Below, piece by piece: positions 16,086 through 25,273 of a DNA stretch of 64,000 nt. The stretch is from 62-47 sp051954235 (GTDB taxonomy: Bacteria; Pseudomonadota; Alphaproteobacteria; Rhizobiales; Xanthobacteraceae). The notes beneath the pieces are model-generated. The model did no database searches. It was not told the origin of the DNA and saw only the letters and a list, made by a program, of their open reading frames with translations. Made by a program: the position numbers and the translations under genes. The stretch lies in assembly GCA_051954235.1 (NCBI GenBank), contig JBQCHY010000035.1:57815-121814 (forward strand), read 5' to 3'. Numbering within the stretch: the first letter of the stretch is position 1; each line of letters starts with the position of its first letter.

Positions 16086-17609
16086 TTGCCGTCGATCAAT
16101 CCGTATCCGAAAGAAGAGAGTGCGGCCGAACGCTGGGCGAGGTTTTCGCCAATCGCGACGGGAGACGATTATATTCGCAGTCTCGCGAGCCGCTCGATCG
16201 ATCTCTACATGTTCGGGAAGCTAGTCGCCGATCCGACCAATCATCCGATGATCCGTCCGTCGATGAATGCGCTCAAGGCCACCTACGATCTGGCGAGCGA
16301 GGATCCCGACCTGGCGACGGCGGAATCGCCTCTTATCGGAAAGCGGGTCAATCGATTCTTGCATATAGTTGAGTCGCCCAACGATCTGGTGATGAAGAAC
16401 CGGATGCAGCGACGTATGGGCCAAATCACGGGCACCTGCTTTCAACGTTGCGCTGGCCTGGACACATTAAGTGTTTTGCACTCGATCACCTATGACATCG
16501 ATTGCAAGTACGGCACGAACTACCACGAACGCTACATAGAATTTCTGAAGCTCGCACAGGAGAACAACATCATTCTCGGAGCGGGCATGACTGATCCTAA
16601 GGGAGATCGCAGCAAGCGTCCCAGCGAACAGGTCGATCCCGATCTTTTCATGCATGTGACGCGTCGCACCAATGATGGCGTGTACGTCAAAGGGGCCAAG
16701 GCGCACATGACCGGCGGCTTCAACTCGCATTGGATTTGCGTGATGCCGACGATGAACTTGACCGACCGTGATCGGGACTACGCGGTGGTCGGCGTGGTTC
16801 CGGCAGACGCGAAGGGGCTAACGTATATATACGGCCGCCAATCTTGTGACACCCGCGCGATGGAGATCGGTGAAGTCGACAAGGGGAATGCCAGATTTGG
16901 CGGACAGGAAGCGCTCGTTGTCTTCGACGACGTCTTCATTCCATGGGATCACATATTCATGGACGGTGAGTACGAGTTCGCCCAGGAGATGGTTGCGCGC
17001 TTCACTTCCTACCACCGTGCCAGCTACGTCTGCAAAACAGGATTGGGCGACGTCCTGATCGGCGCAGCTGCAACGGTCGCCGAATACAACGGGGTTGAGA
17101 GCGTCTCGCATGTCAAGGACAAGCTTGTGGAGATGGTTCATCTCAATGAGACCATCTATTCTTCGGGGATCGCGTCCTCGCATGAAGCGAAGAAGCTCCC
17201 CTCTGGAATATTCATGAACGATGGCATGCTTGCAAACATCTGCAAGCATAATGTGACGCGCTTTCCCTATGAACTGGCTCGCCTTGCCCAAGATATTGCA
17301 GGTGGCTTGATGGTCACACTGCCGTCGCAGCAGGATTTCGAGAACGATGTCACCGGACCGCTTCTGGAGAAGTACCTCAAGGGCCGATCGAATGTCCCGG
17401 TCGAGCACCGTGCCCGTCTGCTGCGGTTGATCGAGAATATGACGTTGGGCCGGAACGCGGTCGGGTATCTCACGGAATCGATGCATGGCGCCGGATCACC
17501 GCAGGCGCAGCGCATTCAAATTCATCGGCAAATGGACGTCGAGGCGAAGAAGGGGTTCGCGCGCGACCTCGCGGGAGTCGTATCGAGCATGCCCGGTGAG
17601 GTGTCATGA
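16086..17609 (+). CDS. 4-hydroxybutyryl-CoA dehydratase-like enzyme (AbfD/HpaB superfamily)
   Basis: The protein has 507 residues from a TTG at 16086 supported by GGGAGG five bases upstream. Its best resemblance is to 4-hydroxybutyryl-CoA dehydratase/vinylacetyl-CoA isomerase, an FAD and [4Fe-4S] enzyme that dehydrates through a ketyl radical. Seen here: Cys118-x3-Cys122, then His310 and Cys316, matching the Cys99, Cys103, His292 and Cys299 cluster ligands of the clostridial enzyme, plus YGTNYHERY, GAMTDPKGDRS-like GAGMTDPKGDRS, RQSCDTR and TESMHGAGSPQAQRI. Flavin hydroxylases of the HpaB branch lack the cluster cysteines. The His-to-Cys distance is one residue shorter than in the clostridial protein. 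It heads the catabolic operon; the true substrate is unknown. Confidence 0.85.
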   Translation: MPSINPYPKEESAAERWARFSPIATGDDYIRSLASRSIDLYMFGKLVADPTNHPMIRPSMNALKATYDLASEDPDLATAESPLIGKRVNRFLHIVESPNDLVMKNRMQRRMGQITGTCFQRCAGLDTLSVLHSITYDIDCKYGTNYHERYIEFLKLAQENNIILGAGMTDPKGDRSKRPSEQVDPDLFMHVTRRTNDGVYVKGAKAHMTGGFNSHWICVMPTMNLTDRDRDYAVVGVVPADAKGLTYIYGRQSCDTRAMEIGEVDKGNARFGGQEALVVFDDVFIPWDHIFMDGEYEFAQEMVARFTSYHRASYVCKTGLGDVLIGAAATVAEYNGVESVSHVKDKLVEMVHLNETIYSSGIASSHEAKKLPSGIFMNDGMLANICKHNVTRFPYELARLAQDIAGGLMVTLPSQQDFENDVTGPLLEKYLKGRSNVPVEHRARLLRLIENMTLGRNAVGYLTESMHGAGSPQAQRIQIHRQMDVEAKKGFARDLAGVVSSMPGEVS

Positions 17610-18964
17610 ATCGAATGGCTGGCGCCATGGATCAAGATGGGAGGATGAACGTGCCGCAGACCGCTGGGATCAAACCATCTGTTGGACTCGAGGCGATCGA
17701 GACAGCCAGTATCGATGAACTGCGGACCCTTCAGCTTGTCCGGCTCAAGAAGGCGATGCGTCACGCCTACGACAACATGGCGATGTATCGCGCCAAGTGC
17801 GATGCCATTGGTGTCCATCCGGATGACCTGAAACATCTCTCCGACCTCAGCCTGTTTCCGTTCGTCACAAAGCATGATTTTCGCGAGAACTATCCGTTCG
17901 GGATGTTCGCGGTTCCGGTCAATCAACTTGCGCGCATTCATGCTTCCAGTGGTACGACCGGAAAGCCTGTCGTTGTCGGATATACGAAGAATGATCTCGA
18001 TCTATGGGCCAATCTTGTTGCGCGGACGATCTATGCCGCGGGAGGGCGTCCCGGCGACAAGGTTCATGTCGCATACAACTACGGGCTCTTCACGGGAGGG
18101 ATCGGCTCCCATTACGGAGCCGAGCGGCTCGGATGCACGGTCATCCCAATGTCGGGAGGTCAGACCGAGCGCCAGGTGCAGCTCATCGTCGACTTCGACC
18201 CGGACGTCATCATGGTGACTCCGTCGTACCTTCTCAACATCGCCGATGAAATGAAGAAGCAGGGAGTTGATCCTTCGAAGCTCGCATTGCGAACGGCGGT
18301 TGTTGGTGCGGAGCCATGGACCGAAGCCATGCGTCAGGAGATCAATCAGCGGCTTCATTTGCGGGCACGCGATACTTACGGGCTGTCGGAAATCATTGGT
18401 CCTGGGGTCGCGCAGGAATGCGCTGAAACTGAGGACGGTCCGACGCTTTGGGAGGATCACTTCTATCCAGAGATCATCGACCCCGAAACCGGCGAAGTTC
18501 TTCCGGAAGGATCAGAGGGAGAACTCGTGCTCACTTGCCTGACCAAGGAAGCCCTCCCGGTCATGCGCTACCGCACGCGTGACATATCGCGGCTGCTGCC
18601 GGGAACGGCGCGCACGATGCGTCGGCTTGAGCGTGTCACGGGACGCTCGGATGACATGCTCGTCATTCGCGGCGTGAACATGTTCCCTTCGCAGATCGAA
18701 GAACAGGTCCTGGCAGTGCCAGCCCTGGCGCCAATCTATTTGATCCAGGTTCGTCGTTCTGGACCGATGGATGAACTCACCATCGATGTCGAAGCGCGAC
18801 AGTCGCTGTCTGACGGTGATGAAGCGCAGCTTGTTCGTGACCTCGGGCACAAGATCAAGACCTTCGTCGGGGTATCGGCGCAGATTGCCATTCGCCCACC
18901 GGGATCGATGGCCCGGTCGCAAGGAAAAGCCGTCCGTGTGATCGATCACCGGCGATCGAACTGA
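17606..18964 (+). CDS. Phenylacetate-CoA ligase-like acyl-CoA synthetase
   Basis: The protein has 452 residues from the ATG overlapping the dehydratase stop (ATGA). It belongs to the PaaK branch of adenylate-forming enzymes: P-loop SSGTTGKP at 114-121, DTYGLSEIIGPGVA, MRYRTRDIS, and a C-terminal GKAVRV with the catalytic Lys. It would activate a carboxylic acid, often aromatic in this family, to its CoA thioester with ATP. Position directly after the dehydratase gene suggests it makes that enzyme's substrate or a precursor. Confidence 0.9.
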   Translation: MNRMAGAMDQDGRMNVPQTAGIKPSVGLEAIETASIDELRTLQLVRLKKAMRHAYDNMAMYRAKCDAIGVHPDDLKHLSDLSLFPFVTKHDFRENYPFGMFAVPVNQLARIHASSGTTGKPVVVGYTKNDLDLWANLVARTIYAAGGRPGDKVHVAYNYGLFTGGIGSHYGAERLGCTVIPMSGGQTERQVQLIVDFDPDVIMVTPSYLLNIADEMKKQGVDPSKLALRTAVVGAEPWTEAMRQEINQRLHLRARDTYGLSEIIGPGVAQECAETEDGPTLWEDHFYPEIIDPETGEVLPEGSEGELVLTCLTKEALPVMRYRTRDISRLLPGTARTMRRLERVTGRSDDMLVIRGVNMFPSQIEEQVLAVPALAPIYLIQVRRSGPMDELTIDVEARQSLSDGDEAQLVRDLGHKIKTFVGVSAQIAIRPPGSMARSQGKAVRVIDHRRSN

Positions 18965-18997
18965 TCCGTACAACAAATCGATATCAGGAGAACTCTC

Positions 18998-20098
18998 GTG
19001 CGACTTGAAACTCTGTTGCCGCTCGGAAAGGTTGACCCCGGCCTGCGTGCGCCGGAAATCCCGCTCGATATTACGACCGTCGCCGCCAACGCGAAGCTAC
19101 TTGAGGACGTTGGCTATTCCGGAATGGCTGTCGAGGAAACCAAGGATGATCCGTTTGTGTTGCTTGCGCTGGCGGCGCAGGCGACGACCCGGCTTCGGCT
19201 GACGACGGCTGTTGCGATCGCATTTCCCCGTAGCCCTACCATTATGGCGATGAGCGCCTGGACGCTCCAGAAGCTGTCGAATGGCCGCTTCACGCTCGGG
19301 CTGGGTCCGCAGGTCAAGGGGCACATCGAGCGTCGTTATGGCTTGAAATGGTCGCCGCCCGGCCCATGGATGCGAGAGTACGTCAGGGCGCTACGCGCGG
19401 TGTGGGATTGCTGGCAGAACGGTACGCAACTTGACGTCAAGGGCGATCACTACAATCTGAATCTGATGGTGCCGCTATTCAACGCGGGCCCTATCGAGCA
19501 TCCTGATATCCCCGTTCATCTCGCGGCCGTGAATACCGTCATGTGCTCTGTTGCGGGTGAGGTGGCCGACGGAATTCGTCCGCATCCGGTCTGTACGCCA
19601 TCGTACATTGAACATGTGATGCTGCCAGCGGTGCGGGCAGGCGCGGCAAAATCCGGTCGAGAATTGAACAATTTCCGCGTCTGCATGAAGCCGCTCGTTG
19701 CTTCGGCGCGTACCGAGGATGAACTTGCGCCAAAAGTACGCGATGCCAGGGCCCGCATCGCATTCTATGCATCGACGCCGGGATACATCGCTGCATTCGA
19801 ACACCTTGGTCTTGGTGATCTCGCCCGTTCGGCGGCGATCTATTCGAAGGAGCAACGCTGGGAAGAGCTGCCGAAAATGATCACTGACGACATTCTCGAT
19901 CAGTTCGCCGTGATCGGCACCTACGACAAAATCGGGCAGAAGCTCGTCGACCGTTTTGGCCGGTTGGTAACCGATGTCGAGTTTTCGATCGCCGTGCGCG
20001 ATGATCAGGATCGCGAAGACTTGAAACGTCTCTCACATGACATCCAGCGGGACGATGGCCAGGCGGCGCGCAAAGCAATCATTGGGAAGGCCGCCTAA
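18998..20098 (+). CDS. LLM-class F420-dependent oxidoreductase
   Basis: The protein has 366 residues from a GTG at 18998 with AGGAG seven bases upstream. It is a luciferase-like monooxygenase (TIM-barrel) protein: YSGMAVEETKDDPF, LTTAVAIAFPRSPTIMAMSAWTLQKLSNGRFTLGLG in successive strands, and GEVADGIRPHP. It resembles the F420-binding branch of the family, and the surrounding genes make F420, so F420 rather than FMN is the likely cofactor. It could oxidise or reduce a CoA ester or free acid of the pathway; the reaction is not known. Confidence 0.85.
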   Translation: MRLETLLPLGKVDPGLRAPEIPLDITTVAANAKLLEDVGYSGMAVEETKDDPFVLLALAAQATTRLRLTTAVAIAFPRSPTIMAMSAWTLQKLSNGRFTLGLGPQVKGHIERRYGLKWSPPGPWMREYVRALRAVWDCWQNGTQLDVKGDHYNLNLMVPLFNAGPIEHPDIPVHLAAVNTVMCSVAGEVADGIRPHPVCTPSYIEHVMLPAVRAGAAKSGRELNNFRVCMKPLVASARTEDELAPKVRDARARIAFYASTPGYIAAFEHLGLGDLARSAAIYSKEQRWEELPKMITDDILDQFAVIGTYDKIGQKLVDRFGRLVTDVEFSIAVRDDQDREDLKRLSHDIQRDDGQAARKAIIGKAA

Positions 20099-20172
20099 GG
20101 ATGCTTCGACGGCGGAGGCATTAAGCCGTGGCGCGTCAGCAATGGCCAGCCGGAAGGCATCGAGGTGAGATC

Positions 20173-21075
20173 ATGGTCATGACGGTTGCCGGTTGCAGTC
20201 TTTCGGTTGATGCCGAGAAGATCGCGACAATCACATTTGACCTTCCGGGAAAAGTCAACGTGATGAACGATGACTTCCTGCGGGTGATGGACGAATTCGT
20301 CGGCCATCTCGAGGTTATGCGAAACGATCTTCGTGGCGTGGTGATCCGGTCGGCGAAGCCGACGTTCTTCGCAGGTGGCGATCTGAGTCTGATGGGGCGT
20401 GCCAAGATTGGAGAGGAAACGTACCTGATTGCCCACTTCGAGCGTTTGAAGGGCTATTTTCGGCGTCTCGAGAAATTGGGCTGTCCGATCGTTGCTGCGA
20501 TCAGCGGGAGTGCTTTGGGCGGCGGTCTGGAACTGGCACTTGCGTGTCATTACCGCATTGCACAGCGCAAGGATGGATTGTTGCTCGGGCTCCCGGAAGT
20601 CAAGTTTGGCATTCTACCTGGTGCGGGCGGGGTGGTGCGGCTCACGGCATTGGTCGGCTTGGGGAGGGCGCTGAACTATCTTCTGAGCGGTAAGACAGTT
20701 GATGTCGAAACGGCGACCCATGATGGAATCATTGATGAGGCCGTGGAAGACGAAGTGTCGCTGATCGTTCGGGCAAGGGCTTGGATCGATGAAAATCCCC
20801 ACCCAATTCAACCGTGGGATTCGAACGTACGAAGCGAGGATGTTTCGCCTCTTAGACCCGATGTCGCAGAAATCGATAATATCGCAAAAAGGAAAATATC
20901 CGAAGTTGCCATCCAGAGCGTCGCGCTTGATGTCGACAGCGCACTGCGTCTGGAAACGGAGGCACTGATCGATCTGATGGTGCGACCAGAGACCGCGGAT
21001 TTGATCGCGTCATTCTTTCATAGTCGTCAGGCAAACCGGGCAGGCGTTGCCAAGCGAGCGGGTAGGGGATCATGA
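20173..21075 (+). CDS. Enoyl-CoA hydratase/isomerase (crotonase family)
   Basis: The protein has 300 residues from ATG 20173, which has a GAGGTGAG ribosome site; a frame from GTG 20128 is also open. The oxyanion-hole loop FAGGD is at 66-70. The two acidic residues of enoyl-CoA hydratases are at Glu120 (GGGLE) and Glu142 (LPEVKFG), so it may hydrate a 2-enoyl-CoA. The sequence resembles the N-terminal half of FadJ-type multifunctional proteins but has no dehydrogenase domain. It could act on the product of the dehydratase-like enzyme. It overlaps the next gene (ATGA). Confidence 0.88.
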   Translation: MVMTVAGCSLSVDAEKIATITFDLPGKVNVMNDDFLRVMDEFVGHLEVMRNDLRGVVIRSAKPTFFAGGDLSLMGRAKIGEETYLIAHFERLKGYFRRLEKLGCPIVAAISGSALGGGLELALACHYRIAQRKDGLLLGLPEVKFGILPGAGGVVRLTALVGLGRALNYLLSGKTVDVETATHDGIIDEAVEDEVSLIVRARAWIDENPHPIQPWDSNVRSEDVSPLRPDVAEIDNIAKRKISEVAIQSVALDVDSALRLETEALIDLMVRPETADLIASFFHSRQANRAGVAKRAGRGS

Positions 21076-21734
21076 CCACGATAGGGATCATTGGCGGCAG
21101 CGGAGCCCTCGGCTTTGGCCTTTCGTTGCGATGGGCTGATGCGGGCCTGGATGTCATTGTCGGCTCACGCCGTTTAGAGGGCGCCGCGAGTGCTGCCGAC
21201 GAAATCAGTCGTATTTGCAGGGGGAGAGGAAAGTCCGCATCGGTACGGGGAATGTTGAATCCCGATGCGGCTGCGGCATCCGACATCATCGTTCTTGCGG
21301 TGCCGTTCGCTCAACAGAATGAAGCGCTCGACGCCATCGCATCAGGATTGGTCGGAAAAATCCTGGTGGATACAACGGTGCCGCTGGTCCCACCGAAGGT
21401 TGGAACGGTGCAATTGCCGCCGGAGGGATGTTCCGCGTTGCGTGTGCGGCAGAGATTGAATGACGGCGCGCGGATTGTTTCGGCATTTCAGAACGTCGCG
21501 GCGGATAAGCTGCGATCGCTGGAACCTCTCGCATGCGATGTCCTGGTCTGTAGCGATGACAAGGATGCACGACAGATCGTGATTTCGTTGGCGGAATCCA
21601 TCGGGCTGAAAGCGTATCACGCGGGGCCGCTGGCAAATGCTGCTGCAGCGGAGGCTTTGACGTCAGTTCTCATCACGATCAATCGCCAATTTAAGTGTCA
21701 GGCGGGTATCCGGATCGCCGGGGTTGAGGGGTGA
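21072..21734 (+). CDS. npdG: F420H2:NADP oxidoreductase
   Basis: The protein has 220 residues. The N-terminal Rossmann motif GIIGGSGALGFGL and the following VGSR are typical of Fno/NpdG, which move hydride between NADP(H) and F420. Further matches are VLAVPFAQQNEAL, VDTTVPL and VVSAFQNVAA (here IVSAFQNVAA). It links the pathway's F420 pool to NADPH. It overlaps the crotonase stop and precedes cofC by 42 bases. Confidence 0.92.
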   Translation: MTTIGIIGGSGALGFGLSLRWADAGLDVIVGSRRLEGAASAADEISRICRGRGKSASVRGMLNPDAAAASDIIVLAVPFAQQNEALDAIASGLVGKILVDTTVPLVPPKVGTVQLPPEGCSALRVRQRLNDGARIVSAFQNVAADKLRSLEPLACDVLVCSDDKDARQIVISLAESIGLKAYHAGPLANAAAAEALTSVLITINRQFKCQAGIRIAGVEG

Positions 21735-21776
21735 GTTAACGGCGGACCAGATGCCTCAACGATATCGGAGGCCTGC

Positions 21777-22454
21777 ATGTGGGTCATCGTTCCAGTTAAG
21801 CGTTTCAGCGCTGCCAAGCAGCGTCTGTCTCCAGCCGTATCGGTCGCCGATCGCGCAGCTCTGGCGAGATCAATGGCGATCAAGGTACTTGGTGAATTAG
21901 CCAAGGCACGAACCGTGCGAGGTGTCACGGTTGTTTCGGGAGATCCCGATCTCCGGTTCCTGGCGGATCGATTTGGCTTTGACTTTCTTCGGGATGCAGA
22001 GGTTGGGCTTAACCAAGCCTTGGTCCAGGCAATTGCCGCTTTGGATGGTTCGAACATCCAAGATGTAGCGATTGTCCATGCTGATCTGCCATTCTTCGAT
22101 TTCCAGGAATTCGACCGTATCGCGAATCTGCATATGTCAGGACCGTCGCGTAAGATGACGATCGTGCCGGATGTTGCGTCGGAGGGGACAAATCTTCGAT
22201 TTTGTCGACCCGGTGGGGTTGTGTCGCCGCTCTTTGGTCAGGGCAGTGCGCGGCGTCATTGCGCGATGGCAAAGCATATCGGTATTTTCACGGATATCGT
22301 GAGGTCGTCGACATTGTCGATCGATTGCGACACCCCCGCCGATCTTGAACGTATCCAGGCTCATCTTGCGTGCACCATTCCAGATGGAATCGATGCAAGC
22401 CTGTCGATGGAATTCCCAGAAATCCGCAGGCAGTGCGAAGGAATAATCTCGTGA
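21777..22454 (+). CDS. cofC: F420 precursor guanylyltransferase CofC/FbiD
   Basis: The protein has 225 residues, with CGGAGG upstream of the ATG. CofC activates the F420 side-chain precursor with GTP to a GDP derivative used by CofD. It begins MWVIVPVKRFSAAKQRLSP, the family's N-terminal nucleotide-binding segment, and has VAIVHADLPFF and a DIDTPADL-like DCDTPADL near the C-terminus. Its stop overlaps the fbiC start (GTGA). The partner CofD lies 12 kb away at the other end of the module. Confidence 0.92.
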   Translation: MWVIVPVKRFSAAKQRLSPAVSVADRAALARSMAIKVLGELAKARTVRGVTVVSGDPDLRFLADRFGFDFLRDAEVGLNQALVQAIAALDGSNIQDVAIVHADLPFFDFQEFDRIANLHMSGPSRKMTIVPDVASEGTNLRFCRPGGVVSPLFGQGSARRHCAMAKHIGIFTDIVRSSTLSIDCDTPADLERIQAHLACTIPDGIDASLSMEFPEIRRQCEGIIS

Positions 22455-24868
22455 CCTTTCGATACTCGGCGCCGCCCTCGATTCCCTATACTGATACCCA
22501 ATCCTGGTGGGCGTTCGCAGACGCCATGTCGACTGCCGAATTGGTCACGATGGCGCGCGCCATTCGTGATGCGGCATTTGGCAACCGTCTAACCTACTCG
22601 CGAAAGGTATTTCTTCCGCTCACGCAGCTTTGTCGCGATACCTGCCATTATTGTACATTTGCGAAGGCGCCGCGAGGTGTTGCCGTCCCCTATATGCCGC
22701 TTGAAGAGGTCATCGCAGTCGCGAAGCGGGGTGCCGATCTTGGGTGCAAGGAAGCATTGCTGACACTCGGAGAGCGCCCTGAGTATCGATATGGCGTAGC
22801 CGCGGAGTGGTTGAGCGCACACGGTTATCGTTCCACGATCGAATATGTTGCGGTCGCCGCCGAGGCTATCATTCGCGAGACGGGTTTGTTGCCACACATC
22901 AACGCGGGTACACTCACATCCGATGAAATCGCGCTGTTGCGTCCTGTCTCCGCGTCCATGGGATTGATGCTGGAGAGTGCTTCTGACCGACTGACGCAAG
23001 CGGGAATGCCGCACCATGGTTCTATCGACAAGAGTCCCGAGGTTCGCCTCGCGACTCTGGTGCGATTGGGAGAACAGTCCGTGCCGACCACCACGGGGCT
23101 GCTCGTTGGCATTGGCGAAACCGAGGCAGAGCGAATCCAATCGCTGCTTGCCTTACGGGTCATACATGCGAGCTACGGACATATCCAGGAATTGATTATC
23201 CAGAATTTTCGAGCCAAAGCCGGGACTCGGATGGCAAAGGCGCCGGAGCCGACGTTGGATGATCTGCTTCGAACGGTCGCCTTGGCGCGCATTATCTTCG
23301 GGGTCGATGTTAGCATACAGGTGCCGCCAAACCTGAATGGCGAACACATTGCAGCGATCGTGAACGCAGGAATCAACGACTGGGGCGGCATTTCGCCGTT
23401 GACAATCGATTTCGTGAATCCGGAGGCGCCATGGCCCAATGTCGAGAAGCTTGCGATGGAGCTTGCAGCGACGGGACGAACGCTGGTGGAACGTCTCACA
23501 GTATATCCACGCTTCGGTTTGCAGCCGAGCCATTGGGTGGATCCGAAATTGCAGACGCCAGTTCTACGCCTCAGCGACGCCGAAGGGCTTGGTCGGGATT
23601 GCAATTGGCGCGCGGGCGGTAGTCTTCCGATCCCCCCCGCTGTCGTCCGTGCCATCGGCAGAAGAGGTCTTCCCTCGGTAGCAGGCCGGAATTCCCGCTC
23701 CATCGAGAAGGCCGCATCTGGTAAGGCGCTTTCGATTGGAGAGATCGAAAGCTTGTTTCTTGCGAGGGGGACGGACTTCACCGCGGTTTGCGCCGCGGCG
23801 GATGAACTGCGCCGCGAGGTGAACGGCAATCGCGTCACCTACGTCGTCACGCGCAACATCAATTACACGAATGTTTGTAGCTACGGTTGCAAGTTCTGCG
23901 CCTTCTCGAAAGGAAAGACTCACGAAAGCTTGCGTGGGAAGCCCTACGATATCAGCCTCTCTGAAGTGGCGCGGCGTACTCGTGAGGCCTGGACTCGAGG
24001 GGCTACGGAGGTGTGTATGCAGGGTGGCATACATCCTGATTACACCGGAACAACTTATCTGAACATTCTCAAGGCAGCCAAGGAAGCGTGTCCGGAGATG
24101 CACATTCACGCGTTTTCTCCGCTGGAGGTGACGCAGGGAGCACGTACACTCGGAATCAGTTTAAGTGAGTTTCTGAAGGCGCTCAAGGAAGAAGGGCTTG
24201 GCAGCCTGCCAGGGACGGCGGCTGAGATTCTTGATGACGAGGTTCGCCAGATACTGTGTCCAGACAAGCTGACGACGGATGAGTGGTTGAAGGCGATCGA
24301 AACGGCGCATCAAGTCGGATTGAAGACGACTGCGACCATCATGTTTGGCCATGTCGAGCAGCCGATTCATTGGGCTCGCCATCTGGCTCGCTTGCGTGCG
24401 CTACAGGATCGGACAGGTGGTTTCACCGAATTCGTGCCGCTGCCTTTCGTTGCAAGCGAAGCCCCGATTTATCTTAAGGGGCATGCGCGGCCGGGCCCTA
24501 CTTTCCGCGAGACGGTACTCATGCATGCCGTCGCGCGGATCGCCTTTCATGGATCGATCCCGAACATTCAGGCGTCTTGGGTCAAGCTAGGGTCGGCGGG
24601 AGTTCAAGCGTGTCTTCGCGCAGGTGTCAACGATCTCGGTGGCACACTCATGAATGAATCAATTACACGTGCAGCTGGCGCGGTCCATGGGCAAGAGGCC
24701 AGTCCGGAAACTATGCAGGGTTGGATCGAACAAGCTGGCCGGATGGCGGTGCAACGCACGACACTTTATGCGACTGCCTCACCGGAACGGACGCAAGCGG
24801 CCTATGCGGCGCCGGATCTCACGCCGGTTATCAATGACAAACTTGTGCGTCGGAAACTAAAGGTCTGA
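22451..24868 (+). CDS. fbiC: Fo synthase, fused CofG-CofH radical SAM enzyme
   Basis: The protein has 805 residues from a GTG that overlaps the cofC stop; the frame is open further upstream but only as a cofC shadow. It joins two radical SAM domains. One C-x3-C-x2-C cluster motif is Cys61/65/68 (CRDTCHYC), the other Cys476/480/483 (CSYGCKFC). Together they build the deazaflavin Fo from tyrosine and the riboflavin precursor 5-amino-6-ribitylaminouracil. The fused form is known from actinobacteria and some proteobacteria; archaea have separate proteins. It is the last gene of the plus-strand operon. Confidence 0.95.
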   Translation: MTFRYSAPPSIPYTDTQSWWAFADAMSTAELVTMARAIRDAAFGNRLTYSRKVFLPLTQLCRDTCHYCTFAKAPRGVAVPYMPLEEVIAVAKRGADLGCKEALLTLGERPEYRYGVAAEWLSAHGYRSTIEYVAVAAEAIIRETGLLPHINAGTLTSDEIALLRPVSASMGLMLESASDRLTQAGMPHHGSIDKSPEVRLATLVRLGEQSVPTTTGLLVGIGETEAERIQSLLALRVIHASYGHIQELIIQNFRAKAGTRMAKAPEPTLDDLLRTVALARIIFGVDVSIQVPPNLNGEHIAAIVNAGINDWGGISPLTIDFVNPEAPWPNVEKLAMELAATGRTLVERLTVYPRFGLQPSHWVDPKLQTPVLRLSDAEGLGRDCNWRAGGSLPIPPAVVRAIGRRGLPSVAGRNSRSIEKAASGKALSIGEIESLFLARGTDFTAVCAAADELRREVNGNRVTYVVTRNINYTNVCSYGCKFCAFSKGKTHESLRGKPYDISLSEVARRTREAWTRGATEVCMQGGIHPDYTGTTYLNILKAAKEACPEMHIHAFSPLEVTQGARTLGISLSEFLKALKEEGLGSLPGTAAEILDDEVRQILCPDKLTTDEWLKAIETAHQVGLKTTATIMFGHVEQPIHWARHLARLRALQDRTGGFTEFVPLPFVASEAPIYLKGHARPGPTFRETVLMHAVARIAFHGSIPNIQASWVKLGSAGVQACLRAGVNDLGGTLMNESITRAAGAVHGQEASPETMQGWIEQAGRMAVQRTTLYATASPERTQAAYAAPDLTPVINDKLVRRKLKV

Positions 24869-24892
24869 TCGGCCTTAGCATTAAATCTCTTC

Positions 24893-25210
24893 TTAACGGC
24901 TTGTACATGTTGTTTGATTGGCCAAGCGATTGCAGGTAGTGGTGATCGTGGAGCTTGGAACTGGCGCAGACAAACTGCTTAGACTTCGCGCGGCAATACC
25001 GAGGCGGGCCGTGTGGCGTCGATCACGCTGTTCCGACTGGATAAGACGACAATTAGCGTAGTCATTGGAGCCAAACTTCAGGCCAATCGACTGACAATAG
25101 CTGTCATCTTGTGCTGCCAGCTTTTCAGGGCCGGCGATCGCATCGCCGACCGGTGAGCCGGCACAGCCCGCCAAGACAAATAGAGCGGGGAAAAGGATCA
25201 ATAAGCGCAT
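24893..25210 (-). CDS. Small lipoprotein of unknown function
   Basis: The protein has 105 residues from ATG 25208-25210. The start MRLLILFPALFVLAGCAG is a lipoprotein signal with lipobox LAGC. The mature part has CQSIGLKFG and YANCRL, a pattern seen in small Bradyrhizobiaceae lipoproteins. A longer frame to 25264 lacks a signal at the N-terminus. It lies downstream of the ClpP-like gene on the same strand and converges with fbiC 24 bases away. Confidence 0.7.
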   Translation of the reverse strand: MRLLILFPALFVLAGCAGSPVGDAIAGPEKLAAQDDSYCQSIGLKFGSNDYANCRLIQSEQRDRRHTARLGIAARSLSSLSAPVPSSTITTTCNRLANQTTCTSR

Positions 25211-25273
25211 AGCGTGCTCCAAACGGGTGGGTGAAATAGGCTTGTAATCGCGGCTCTTCCCCATACAGAGCCG

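Noticed and set aside
16086..17609. Flavin-dependent 4-hydroxyphenylacetate 3-hydroxylase (HpaB)
   Set aside because: Same superfamily, but the protein has the cysteine and histidine cluster ligands and flanking motifs of 4-hydroxybutyryl-CoA dehydratase, which HpaB hydroxylases lack.
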